Assembly (NCBI GenBank): GCA_030549335.1
Contig: CM060193.1
Span: 48,875,891 to 48,939,890, forward strand
From: Pontederia crassipes
Lineage: Eukaryota; Streptophyta; Magnoliopsida; Commelinales; Pontederiaceae
Direction of reading: 5' to 3'
Length of the DNA: 64,000 nucleotides
In this document: piece by piece, positions 12,641 through 23,456 of the stretch
How the letters are laid out: every line of letters begins with the position of its first letter
Position numbering within the stretch: the first letter of the stretch is position 1
Notes under the pieces: generated by a model
The model's database searches: none
The model's input: only the letters and a program-made list of their open reading frames with translations
Told to the model about the DNA's origin: nothing
Program-made: the position numbers and the translations under genes

Positions 12641-13599
12641 CTTTTCTCATCAATATTTTGAAAGGATATTTTTCCCTATCGCAAATTCTGCCAAAAAATG
12701 CAAAAGTATTTTGACCTATCGAAAATTGGCCATCAGAAATGCGTTATTTTCTTGTAGTGGTTGGAGACTATAAAGATGGATCAAAATACTTCAAGAAGGC
12801 TAAGACATCCAAGGAAAAGTGGAAAGAACTATTCTGAAGTCTATTTCATCCAAAAGTTACAAATCTTATTTTCCTCTCTCTTCTTTTTTTTGTGTGAACT
12901 TGAAAATTATAGATTCTTTGTAAAAGTAATTAGTTTCTTAGTGATAGGAGGTTGTGTCTTACCTTTTGAGCGGGGAAAAGGTGCGGGTGCAAGATTTCAA
13001 GGAGGAGAGGTGCGTCTTACCTATTGAAGCGGAAAAAATGTGGGAGTTGTAATAGATATCTTCCTTACCCAATTTGGAACATGGAAGGATTAATAGAATA
13101 TTCGGTGCTCTCGAGTTTGGATCATAGAGATAGACCAAGATGTAGCCTAACCTTATCAACAAACACATCACTTTGTGTTTTCTCTCTCTCTCTCTCTCTT
13201 CCTCATTTTGAAAATATTATACATGTGATTTGATAGCTATTGTGTTGGTTTAAAGTTCACCGAATCAATTTCGTGCTTTCGTGATTATTTTTGTAAAATT
13301 GACATTTTTGATAAATCACCAATTCCCCCCCTCCCTCCTCTTCCTCCTCTTGGTGCTTTGTGATTTAACATTTATTATCAAAGCAATGCTTCTCTTCTTT
13401 TTAAAGATTTAACCATCTTTTAGCAATATAGAAACTTTTAAAGAAGGTCAATCAATTTTTGAACGTCAACTTTCAATGCTTTAAACTTTTCTTATTGGGA
13501 ATTGCGAATGAAAGGTTATATATATTATCTCGATTTTGATATGTGAGAAATTATCAAAAATGGTTTTGAAAAGCCAAAGAAAACTATAAATAGCATTTC

Positions 13600-14640
13600 T
13601 ATTTGAATTGTATTTTTTTAATATGATGATTTTTAAATTTCAATCGAAAAACTTGATTACAACATAAAAAATGTCTTTTATTCCTCTTTAAATTTTTATG
13701 ACATGAATCTTGTTTGAATTTGACAAGTTTTGTTAAATATATATGAAGGGAGTGATTTCAATAAAAAAGACATATTGTACATGGACAATGAAGAAAGTGA
13801 CAATTCTACATTTACGACCTCCAAAAATAATTTTTTGTTCTTAATGACAAAGAATGAAGATGACAAGGTAGTCTCGACTTTATCTTAGTGATAGTGATAG
13901 TGATAATTTTTTGGTGACATTCATTTTAATGTGCAAAGAGAATTTTCCTCTGATTGAAAAATATCTTGCTCTTAAAAAGAAGAATGAAATATTGAAAGAT
14001 TTTCATACTATGAAAAATAATTTTGAAAGTTTGAAAACTGAAAGAAATGCATTTTTATTGAAAATAATATCGATTCACTTGATATTAATTGTACATCTTG
14101 TCATTTATTGAAATGTGATAATGATAATATAAGTGCACTAAATTGATTTACTTTCTTCAACTATTGAAACTTGTGCATCATTGAACAAAGAGAATTCAAA
14201 ATTGATTATGTCACGAAATGAATCACAAAATAAAATTGTTATTTCTTTGCAAAATACTTTATATGATAAATTTTCTATACCTTTGAAACATACTAAGAAT
14301 GTTAGAAAGTCTACTAAAACTTATGCAAAGTCTATTAAATATAAAAAAAATTAATTTCAAGAAAAATGTTAAAGGCATCAAGGGGTACCACTCAAATATT
14401 CGTAATCTTCATTTATACCTAAGCATGCTCATGGTCATTGTTTGAAAAATAAACATACTTATGATCGTTCTCTTGGTGCTAAAAGTTCTCATGCCTCCTA
14501 TAATTATAATTTGTAGCGTCATGCTCATTATGCCTTTGAATGCAAAATTATTATTTTTTTAAAATATGATCATGAAGAAGATGTAGGTTATAAAACAAAA
14601 TCATAACTAACAATGTTGAACCCAACCAAATTGGGTTATG
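13600..14640 (+). pseudogene. Copia gag-like region of SIRE copy 2 (fossil)
   Basis: Broken open stretches (the clearest at 13911-14111) match the order seen at 4850-5960: an acidic segment, then a lysine/glutamate/asparagine coiled-coil segment with LIEKYLALKKKNE-like words, then a degraded cysteine/histidine motif near 14510-14550. It is the counterpart of the gag-like region in copy 1. The family assignment comes from that comparison. Many breaks, not expected to be functional. Confidence 0.5.
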
Positions 14641-16605
14641 AAAATGCAAACGATTGTACACTTACTATTCCACATTTTGATCTTGAGGATTTACATGGTG
14701 TTTTATGATTTTAAACAATGAATCATAATATTGAAATATTATTGAAAAATGAAACATGAACTGATTATGTGTTTGAATTTCATATATCACAATATTTTAG
14801 TTGATGACATAAAGATTGTAAACAAGATTTTTTTAAGAACTAGGAATTTGATGTCATATCTTATTTCTTTTGACTGTTATAGTTTAGTAGATATATTGTT
14901 GCCATGATTAGTGTTATGCTTATTATTTTGATTTTATCATTTAGAAAAGAAAATAACACATGTGACTAATTAAATCATTTTGTGTTCAATTATTTATGCA
15001 TTGTCAAGTTGGATGCAAAATCATTTGATGAGATAAAAAATGGGAATTCCAATTTATGGCATATAGGAATATTTACTTCATTGCTTAAAATAATATCCTC
15101 ATATTATGTGCCCATATGATTACCATGTTGAAATGATAATACTAAATGGCTCTATGAATGATTACTTCACATTTGAATTATAATCACAATACAATTTTAC
15201 CTAACTTGTGGCATTTGAAATGAGTACTATATTTGTATAATCTTATGAATTATGTATTAATGGACGTAAAATTAGAATGTTTATGACATACCATACATGA
15301 CATCATTTTTTTATTTAATATACACGAATCTTTTGTACTATTTGACATTTTAATATTTGAAATCCACTATACCTATATGATGATTATGATTTTAAAGTAA
15401 GGAATCATATTTTTTCTATGGATGATGGTAATTGAGCTTGCTTGGTTGAAGGTTACCTATCACATTCTTACTTTCATGCCATAAGTCTTCAAAATTCATT
15501 GAAATGCTAGTAGCAACAACATGAAAATCTTAAAAATTCTAGTCCTTTTAAGACATGTCTACTCTCATCCTTGGCAAACATGGCTTAATGTTTGTAATTA
15601 TATTGTTGATCTTATTCATTTAGAAATAGTAAAGACACATGTGAATGAATTTAATTTTCCTCACTTATGAAGGAGACATAATATTTATCATAAGGATTTT
15701 GACATAATTTATGAATACAAACTCTTGTGGGATAAGTCATTTGGATAGAATTGTAGGAATCTACTTTGTTATGAATTGATTGTCATATAAGTTGTTTGGA
15801 TATAATTGCATGATATGATCATTTGTAAATTTATTTTGGTATATTGGAGATTATTCATATTAGTGTAAGATTTAGAAATAAATGCACAAAAATGCAATTG
15901 ACGATATTATGCTTATGCATATAATTAAGAAGAAGCATATTACTAAGAAGATCATTTTCAACTTTCTATATACATCTCTTATCAAAATTGATTTATAAAC
16001 TTATCTTTGTGAGTTATCTTGATAAGACTCTTACCTTTAACTTTTAAAGTTATCATGTCATTTACTGAAAACTCTTGCCCCTCATTCATAACTTGAAATA
16101 GCTACCATCATTGTTAAAAAAAAATATAGAATATGTATAAGGCAAAACTTTGAATACTTTTCTAATTTCAATTGTTATTTTCTTGTTACAAATCTTATTT
16201 ATTATGACAAAGAAAGGAAAATAAAAGGAAAAAAAGACCATAATGATAGGGGGAGCATATTAGAAGTTTAAAATTTTGCTTCTCATTTATTTTGATATGA
16301 TCTTTCTATCATGACAAATATTAGACTATTTAATATAGTTCAATTTAAATTTGGCATATCATTATTATGTCAAAGTTTTATGCTATATTTTGATTCCTTA
16401 TATAATCTTTTGAGACATGTTATTCATTACCCCTAATCAAACATGATATCATATTTTGTTCATATGAACCATTTATGGACTTAGGGGGAGTTATTTTTGT
16501 CTATCACATATGTTCAACTTGAAATATTTTTTATGATACCACAAAAGATTGAAAACCATTTTTCATATTCAGTAAACTATTTTATATCTTGTTTTGTATA
16601 TAACA
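14641..16605 (+). other. AT-rich post-gag part of SIRE copy 2, no coding domain seen
   Basis: About 14690-15370 aligns with about 6200-7010 in copy 1; both contain TACTTCATTGCTTAAAATAA and a TGTGCCCATATGATTACCATG-like word. Neither copy shows integrase, reverse transcriptase or RNase H similarity there. From 15400 to 16600 I recognise nothing, apart from purine-rich words AGGGGGAGCATA (about 16248) and TTAGGGGGAGTTA (about 16480). Confidence 0.45.
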
Positions 16606-16628
16606 GAAAGGGGAGAATGAAAAACATG

Positions 16629-16633
16629 GTAAT
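16629..16633 (+). repeat. Target site duplication of element A, left (GTAAT)
   Basis: GTAAT directly precedes the left LTR, and GTAAT follows the right LTR at 26788-26792. A perfect 5-bp duplication is the expected footprint of LTR-retrotransposon integration and fixes both element ends. Confidence 0.95.
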
Positions 16634-19600
16634 TGATCACTCGCTGGTCACTATATGATTTTAACCCATTTTAGATGCAATTCATACATATCGAGTCTCA
16701 CTTTTGCCTATTTTTGGGCCAATTATACTTGGAATGCAAACATTGTGATAACTAGTTGATATTCCTCATTTCATACTTAATTCCATGTGCATAGAGGTTT
16801 TGAAATGCCAAAATCCATTAATATTTAAATTCTATGCCAAGTTATCATTTTGAGGACAAGTTATCATTCCTAAGTGTCAAGTTATCATTATTTTGAATGA
16901 ACTTATTTTCAATGGTTTTCTTGCCCTAAATCCATCATTATCATGTATAAATCATATTTGGATAGTCACATCTCAACTTGTGCAAAGTTTTAAGTCCATT
17001 TGATCAAGTTATCATTTTTCAAGTGCCAAGTTATCGTTAAAGGGCAATTCTATCATTTCGACATGCAAAACCATTAATTCTGCACAAGGACCTTAAGCAA
17101 TCATCTTATTATTGTTCTAACTCATTGCTGGTCAAATTTCATCACATTTGGATAATCAAAACTCAAGTTATGACAAGTTATCGTTTTTAAGTCATATAAG
17201 TTATCGTTTTTGGGGCACTCAAGTTATCACTTTTAGGAATCTCATTCATATTTGATTTATGACCTCGCTCACTTGTCACTCTAATCAATTTGATGCCTGA
17301 AATGCTTTGAACCACCCATATTAGGACATTTTCCAAGATTTCCATAAAGTTATCATTCCGGGCCCTTGAATTCATTCATATCGATATAAGTTTTCATTCT
17401 TGCACAACACATAAACCCATCTGATAATTGAACTAGTTACTAGCATTATCCTAATCCTTATTTGTCAAAATACTACTCAAGAGCTTTGATGCTTGCTGTT
17501 TGGGTTTTTGTAGCAAGAAGAAAATGTGGCCAAAAGGTGGAAAAAGTAGGGGGGACCACTATTTTTTCCTGCACAAAAGGGAAGCTGTCACTGTTGGAAT
17601 TTCTGCAGATGGACAGGTGGCTTAATCAAGAGGATTAGGACATTTAGATGCTGATCAAAGGGTGGAAAGGAGTGATATATAAGCTGGATTTTTCTGGAGG
17701 AGAAGGGAGGCTGGTCATTCAAGGGTTTGGAGCAAGGCAAGGAAGGGGGCTGCTGGATTTTGGGAGCTACTGCCGAGAGCTTGAAGGAACCATGAATTGT
17801 ATCTGTTTCTTATCCCATTTCATGTCAAATCTTGTAATTATGAGGAGCTAAACTCCTTTTCTTCTAGGATAGGGTAGTAGTTTAGATTAGTTTTGGATGG
17901 ATATGTACTGATTTGTAATCCTGCACTGAAATCAATTCTGGTTTTCAGATTTTAGAACTTTTCTGCACTGATTCATGTTGTCATTAGATCCATTGTAAAT
18001 CATGATTGAGATGTGTTATTTGATCTAATCACCCTTCAGAATGCATTAAGAGATAAAGTCAGATTTCTGGATTCCATTTAGTTGCAAATCTGATTTCTGA
18101 ATTTGGTTTCCTGAAAATCTGATTTCCTATTTTTTCTGAATCTGTTCTTCATTTCTAACCTAATTAATTGAGTCTTTGGGATGTTGGTATTGTCTCTATC
18201 TTGTTCAGAAATGAATCAAGATTGTTTGGGCAATCATTTGACTCAAACCAGATTTTCCACTAATTCCTGAACAGAAATCAGAAATCTGATTTTTCTAGTT
18301 TTACATTTCTGAAATCTGATTTGTTATAAATCTGATCTTGTCATTTGAAGACCCTATTTGTATTTATAACTGAGAAGTTATCATTTGGTCTAACCCTTGT
18401 TCAGAAATGAATCAAGAATCAATGCCAAGTTCTAGATACAAACCCAATTAGAATTCTGATTTCTACTTTCTGAAATCTGATTTTCTTCTGAAATCTGAAT
18501 TCTGATTTTCTTGGGCTGTTTGAATCTGATTGTCATTGGGGATTGAATTAATTGAACAACTGAGAGGTTAACATCTATCCCAATCTTGTTCAGAAATGAA
18601 TTGAGAAGCTTTGACATTCCTATGATTCAAATCTGATTTGGTTTTTCCTGATTTGAATGAGTTAAATGAGTTGCTGATTTCTGGTTTCCTAAAATTCCTA
18701 AAATTTGATTTCCTGGGCTTGGGATCTGATTGTCATCAAGGATTGGATAATTGAATAGTTGAGAAGCTAATATATGCCATGATCTTATTCAGAAATGAAT
18801 CAAGATCATTGACAATTTAGAATTCAAATCTGATTTTTCCAAAATCTGATTTCTTAGTTTGATTCTAAATTCTATTTTTTGATTGTTTGGAATCTGAATT
18901 GCCAATTATTAATCCCTATTTTATTCAAATCACTGAGAGGTGTACTCTAGGAATCCCTTGCAGTCCAGAGATGGGTCAAGGGGCATTTGGCAAACTTGAA
19001 TCCCATCAATCCACATTGCTGATTTTCCTGAAATGCTGATTTCTGTTTTCTCATTTTTCTAACTTCTGATTTTCATTGTCAACCCTCATTTGAATCCACT
19101 ACTGAGAGGTAGTCTTAAGGGCTTCTTTGAGATCCAGAGATGGGCCAAGGAGCAAAGGGAATTATGAACTCATGTGGCCATATGTTTGCATTTCCAATTG
19201 AGTGTGTTTGTGTGGATTCCAATTTATTTTGCAACCGAGAGGTTGACTTTGAATCCCCCTTGAATTCAGAGATGAATCATGGAACACAAGCACCATTATT
19301 GAGTATATTTTATCCTGGTTTGGTTGATTGTAATGATTCCATCTTTTTACGATTGCAAATGCAAGTTATCATTCCAAACTTCCTTGAATTGCAAAAAATC
19401 AGCATTGAATCTTTCTTTTGAGCCCAATGATAACTTGATTTTCAGTGAGGACCCTCTTTTGATTCAACCTAGCTAACAATTATATAATCATATATTGCTT
19501 AGTTAGAAGCCAATTGAGCTGTGGGAACAACCATTTTCAAGTTGAATCAAAAGTTGGACATTTAGTGATAACTTGTTCCATTCCATCCTTAATTAATTTA

Positions 19601-19966
19601 GATGAACCCCAAATCCTAGAAGAACCTTCCTCATAGATAGTTAAACCTTTTTAGACTTCATTCTAGCATTTATAATTCAGTTTTGATAAATTTTCAAAAC
19701 TCAAAATCTGTTATCATTTCACTTTCCATAAAAAAAAATTTGTTTTCACTTCCCTTTGAAAATCTATTTTTAGCCATTAAAGTAGAACTAATTTAGATTT
19801 TTTTAGGGTGCCTTAGACTTCAAATTCTTGTGGATACGACAACCTGAGTCTACTACAACTTATCTGTGCACTTGCAGTTAGTGAGTTGGGAGACCAAAAA
19901 ATTGAAAAATTGACATTTTCTTTAATTTCAGCAAGTTATCACTAGAAAACCCAAATATCACTATCA
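16634..19966 (+). repeat. Element A left LTR (3,333 bp)
   Basis: Begins TGATCACTCGCTGG and ends ATATCACTATCA, with the inverted TGAT/ATCA tips usual for LTRs. The first 0.75 kb is rich in CAAGTTATCA words, the middle (about 17930-18900) in AATCTGATTTCT words, and 18170-19290 is a degenerate tandem array. A block GTGGATACGACAACC...GTGCACTTGCAG lies at about 19826-19880, near the end. The open frames inside, such as 19140-19421, are not credible genes. Confidence 0.95.
18170..19290 (+). repeat. Seven-unit degenerate array inside element A LTR
   Basis: A unit with an (A/C)TGAGAGGT-like word followed 25-30 bp later by CAGAAATGAATCAAG or CCAGAGATGGGTCAAGG recurs near 18170, 18369, 18558, 18758, 18931, 19098 and 19231. 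The step is about 190-200 bp at first and then shrinks to about 135 bp. Units are diverged from one another yet nearly identical to their counterparts in the right LTR (about 24993-26110), so the array predates this insertion. Confidence 0.75.
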
Positions 19967-19972
19967 AGTTTT

Positions 19973-19990
19973 TGGCGCCGTTGCCGGGGA
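19973..19990 (+). promoter_or_regulatory. Primer binding site of element A (tRNA-Asp)
   Basis: TGGCGCCGTTGCCGGG is the exact complement of the 3' end of plant tRNA-Asp and lies six bases past the left LTR. Athila and Tat Gypsy elements characteristically use this primer for minus-strand DNA synthesis. Confidence 0.9.
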
Positions 19991-20529
19991 TTTGAGGTCA
20001 ATTAGGCTAACTTAGATAGTTTAGATTAGTTTTTAGTTTTTTTGTTAGGCCAATTTTCAATTTTTGCAAGTTATCATTCTGAATTTTTTTTTTCTTTTCA
20101 ATTCTTTACAGATTTCTTTCTTTTTATGAAATTGATACTTCTGAATTGATTTTATGCAGATTTGGAGCTTCAAGGAGACCTCTACCTATTTGATCCTCAA
20201 CTGAAAGAAGATTCAATAGGAGAAGGAGATTGTAAAGAGAAGAGGCTAGGAGAAGAACTTTTGAGAAGGAGGCTACCAATCAAAACAAGGCTGCTCCTAG
20301 GACATTTAGGGATCGTTATTCACCCAGCAATTGCAGAAAATTATGAATTTGACTTCTGAGAGAGAAAGAAGAAAAGATGGATATGAGTTGGAAAACTTGG
20401 TCCTATGACTATTATCAATCAAGTGAAACACCCTTGAGCCAGGAGGAATTGGATTCTATAGTTGAAGAACCATCATAAGTTCATTGCAATCAAGGATCAC
20501 CACAATTTCAACAGCCCTCTAATGCTTAC

Positions 20530-21813
20530 ATGTATGCCTCATATGGTCATGAAAGTTCTAATTACTGGAATCAAGAGGAAGGTTTCTCAACTAGTAGTCA
20601 TTATATTTCAAATTATTGGAATCCTGAGCAAGACTTCTCAAGAAGAAATCCTTATGTTTATGACTCACAAAATCATTTGTATTACCATCACAATCAAGGT
20701 CAAGAGTCAAATTTTCAGGTTGCTACCATGGATATTTCAGAAAATCAGCAATCACTTAATCAATCCATAGAGTCAGAAATGAAGATTATGTTGGAGAACT
20801 TCATGAGGCGGCAGGACGAGCAACTTGCAAACTTGAAAACAATATGTATGAAAGTAGATTTTCTTGGAGCTGGATTGGAGGCCAAGCTTTGTTTGCAGTC
20901 CAATCAAGAAGCCCTACAAATCCAATCTGCCATTCTGAAAGAAGAAATTCAGGAAATGAAGATGGGAATTGAGAAAGAGATGAATGAAGAAAAAGAAGTA
21001 GTCATGGAGGCTGAAATTGAAAAGGAGTCTATCACACTTATAGAACAAGCCAAGAAACATGATGATGTTGCTGAAGTTATTGAAAAAGCTACTCCAATGA
21101 TACCAGCAATAAATCACATTGAAGATCCACTCATAAGGTTCCCACCCAATGAAGAATTAATTATAGAAGACCCTGATTTTGATTCTTTGGAGAAACTATC
21201 AGATACACTCCATTGTGATGAGGGCTGCAACTCAATTCACTTATTGTCTATCCCTAAAGATGAGTTACTTCCTGCACTCAACTGTCCAAAAGTTCTACTT
21301 GAAGCAATTTGCTCCACAAACCATCATGGATCAGTTGAAGAATGTCAACATCTTAGGGTTAAAGATCAAGAAACATCAAAAGAGAAGAAGTGGCATGAAC
21401 TTGAATCAAGCACTAATTCATTTGAAGTCATTCAAAGTTCCAAAGTCTCACCCATCTCATTTTCCATTGGGCAATTGGTTATGACAGCAAAGCCACATGA
21501 TGAAACTGAAATGTCCAAGGAGGATACAAAAGTAGAAGAAATTTCTTTCCAAATAGAGGCTATAGCAGAATTCAGATTTGTAGAAGGAATTGAACATTCA
21601 ATGAAGGAAGATCATTGCTTGCCTACTGAAAGATGGAACCAAGAGCTCAAAGATGTTCCAACAATGCTGCATTTAAAGAGGCCATTGAAGAAATGGTTGC
21701 TTAAACAAGATGGTGATCCAGGAGATTCAGATGTCTTAGATGAGAAGTTATGGAATGAGAAGTTAGTATATTTCTGGTACAATGAAGGAGGGATACATCC
21801 AACTGAAAAATGA
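20530..21813 (+). CDS. Gag-like coiled-coil ORF of element A (427 aa)
   Basis: This is the only long uninterrupted frame in the window. The N-terminal 60 or so residues are rich in Tyr, Ser, Asn and Trp with repeated (S/N)YWN words (SSNYWNQEEGF, ISNYWNPEQDF). Residues about 80-170 form a charged heptad-like segment (SEMKIMLENFMRRQDEQL, then LKEEIQEMKMG and a Glu/Lys-rich run), likely a coiled coil as in Athila gag C-terminal parts. The remainder is acidic without a recognisable domain; near residue 387 it has RPLKKWLLKQD. There is no zinc knuckle and no protease or polymerase motif. By position after the primer site it is probably gag-derived, perhaps binding element RNA or a partner Gag. The start is the first ATG of the open frame; its function is not established. 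Confidence 0.75.
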   Translation: MYASYGHESSNYWNQEEGFSTSSHYISNYWNPEQDFSRRNPYVYDSQNHLYYHHNQGQESNFQVATMDISENQQSLNQSIESEMKIMLENFMRRQDEQLANLKTICMKVDFLGAGLEAKLCLQSNQEALQIQSAILKEEIQEMKMGIEKEMNEEKEVVMEAEIEKESITLIEQAKKHDDVAEVIEKATPMIPAINHIEDPLIRFPPNEELIIEDPDFDSLEKLSDTLHCDEGCNSIHLLSIPKDELLPALNCPKVLLEAICSTNHHGSVEECQHLRVKDQETSKEKKWHELESSTNSFEVIQSSKVSPISFSIGQLVMTAKPHDETEMSKEDTKVEEISFQIEAIAEFRFVEGIEHSMKEDHCLPTERWNQELKDVPTMLHLKRPLKKWLLKQDGDPGDSDVLDEKLWNEKLVYFWYNEGGIHPTEK

Positions 21814-22458
21814 AGGTCAAATATTGTGAAACTAAGAGATCCATACTTGATTAGTAAAGCTGTCCACAGATTGAGATCTCTACTTGATCATATCACACTA
21901 TTTAAACCTCCTTGACATCAAGAGTTGTAACAATGTCTAGCCAAAGACATTAAAAAAAGGCACTTCTTGGGAGGTAACCCAAGCCATTATCAACCTAATC
22001 TTTCTATTTTTGCAGGAATAAGAGATGAGGAACATGTTCAATTCACAAGTCTCAAATTCAGGGAGTACCCATACCCCCTTATTTTTTATTTTTGCACTGA
22101 AAACTTAATGATAACTGATAATATTTTTCTCATTATGCTACATTGATCATATTATCATCTGAATTAACATTCATTTCAATTATCCCAATCTATTATAGCC
22201 CAATTTCAGTGAATTTCAAAAATTCCCAATACATTGCTAAATTCTGTACTAAAAAAAAATCTGATTAGTTGCAAATCTACCATTCCACTGATATCCTTTG
22301 TTTCTCTGCTGGATCAGTTGCAACTAATGAAGGTTAGACCACCCAAGGCTTCTGGATGAAGTGCCAAGAGAATTCAAACGCCCAATTTAATGCATTTCAA
22401 TCCCACCCAGCCCTCTCCCTTGCTTCTATTTTTCAACCCTGAGGACAGTGTTGAGAAT

Positions 22459-22472
22459 AAGCTTGGGGGAGG
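22459..22472 (+). promoter_or_regulatory. Second polypurine-tract-like site in element A
   Basis: GAGGACAGTGTTGAGAATAA followed by GCTTGGGGGAGG lies about 1 kb upstream of the real tract and shares its AAGCTTGGGGGAG core. A comparable internal copy is seen in the Athila-like elements here (minus strand at 30307-30324, plus strand near 55522), suggesting a conserved central tract. Confidence 0.5.
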
Positions 22473-23441
22473 AAACCTGGTGCTTTTCTAACCTTTACAC
22501 CATGTTTTCAATTGATTTTAATGTTCATATCATAATTCATACCAGGTTATCATTGGTTTTCACAAGTTATCACTAGTTATCACTCGGTTATCAATTTTTG
22601 GACCCAACTCAATTCTGAATTCATTTTGAATCTGAAATGTGTAGAATACTTTATTTTGACAGTGGGTGCACTCCAATACCAAGTGACCAACTTGGCCATT
22701 AGCCTTCTTGCTTTAATTGGCATTATGAATTCAGATGCATTTGAATAAAATTTTTAGCTGAAAATTTTTCCTTTTTGTGGGTCACACTAGTTGATACTTA
22801 TGGATTGAATTAGCAATATCAGATGTCTAGAAGGGAGTCAAGGCTCTTGCTGCCATGTTAAATAGGAAAACTTGACTTTTTGGATAAAGGGATCTAAACT
22901 ATACTTGAGTTTGAACTATTGCTCACTTCATGAACATGATAGAAAAATGAGAAAAGGAAAAGTAAAAAGTCATATACATGCATAGGAAAAAAGGAAGAGA
23001 GCAAAACTTCCGAAGGAATCTCTCTTCAATGCAAAAAGAAAAAAAAATTTTAGGAGAGCAAAACTTCCCAAGGAATCTCTCCTAAAGAAAGCATGAATAA
23101 AAATCAGGTGCTAAACCTGTTTTCATGAATAAAAGTCAGGTGTTAAACCTGTTTAATCAATTGAAAACCTGTTCATGAAGAGATTTGTAGTTCAACTTCT
23201 TTGTAAAGTTGACAATTCCTACAATTCAAACATGTTATTGCTAGTACTTCTTCCATGGCTTAAATTTGCCTTAGCCTCTGTGATTCCCTAGCTAGAAATT
23301 GAGTATTTGGAAAGAATGAAGTGTTGGCAAAGTGGGAAAATCATTGGATTCAATTCAGCTAGACTTTACTTCATTTGTGGACTTTTAATTCAAGTTTGTC
23401 CTTAATTTCTGAATGTTTTGCTTGAGGACAAGCAAAAGGCT

Positions 23442-23456
23442 AAGCTTGGGGGAGTT
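23442..23456 (+). promoter_or_regulatory. Polypurine tract of element A
   Basis: AAGCTTGGGGGAGTT abuts the right LTR and is preceded by TTGCTTGAGGACAAGCAAAA. This arrangement is the standard plus-strand priming site of Athila-type elements. Confidence 0.88.

Larger units (their letters stand above)
11067..12759. mobile_element. CACTA (EnSpm/CMC) transposon 1, non-autonomous
   Basis: The element starts CACTACAACG and ends TTCTTGTAGTG. The outer 34 bases form imperfect terminal inverted repeats sharing CACTACAA at the tip and ATTTCT-ATGGCCAA inside. A 3-bp GTT duplication flanks it. The 1,693-bp interior has no transposase, so it is non-autonomous and must have been moved by a relative. Subterminal DNA repeats short motifs such as CCGTCGAAA, GTCGCAAAGAGGCCC and TTTGACGGGTAA, typical of transposase-binding arrays in CACTA ends. 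The interior has a GC-rich, partly GA-rich block (about 11480-11830) and a degenerate AT-rich array (11941-12640). It sits in the LTR of SIRE copy 2. Confidence 0.9.
10469..16633 (+). mobile_element. SIRE/Maximus-like Copia retrotransposon, copy 2 (fossil)
   Basis: The 5' LTR spans 10469-13370 (TGTTGGAAAA...GTGATTTAACA) and is about 1.2 kb once the nested CACTA element is removed, matching the LTR of copy 1. A primer-site-like TTATTATCAAAGC follows, then gag-like sequence (about 13600-14640) and a long AT-rich stretch that aligns with copy 1. A purine-rich AGAAAGGGGAGAATG at 16606-16620 resembles a Copia 3' tract. Element A is inserted at 16633/26788, so the copy probably resumes at 26788. 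It is old, broken in many places, and shows no recognisable polymerase. Confidence 0.65.

Noticed and set aside
19140-19421. 93-aa open frame repeated at 25960-26241, and 61-67-aa frames in the same LTRs
   Set aside because: They lie inside the LTRs of element A and exist twice only because the LTRs do; they have no domain and no sign of coding constraint.
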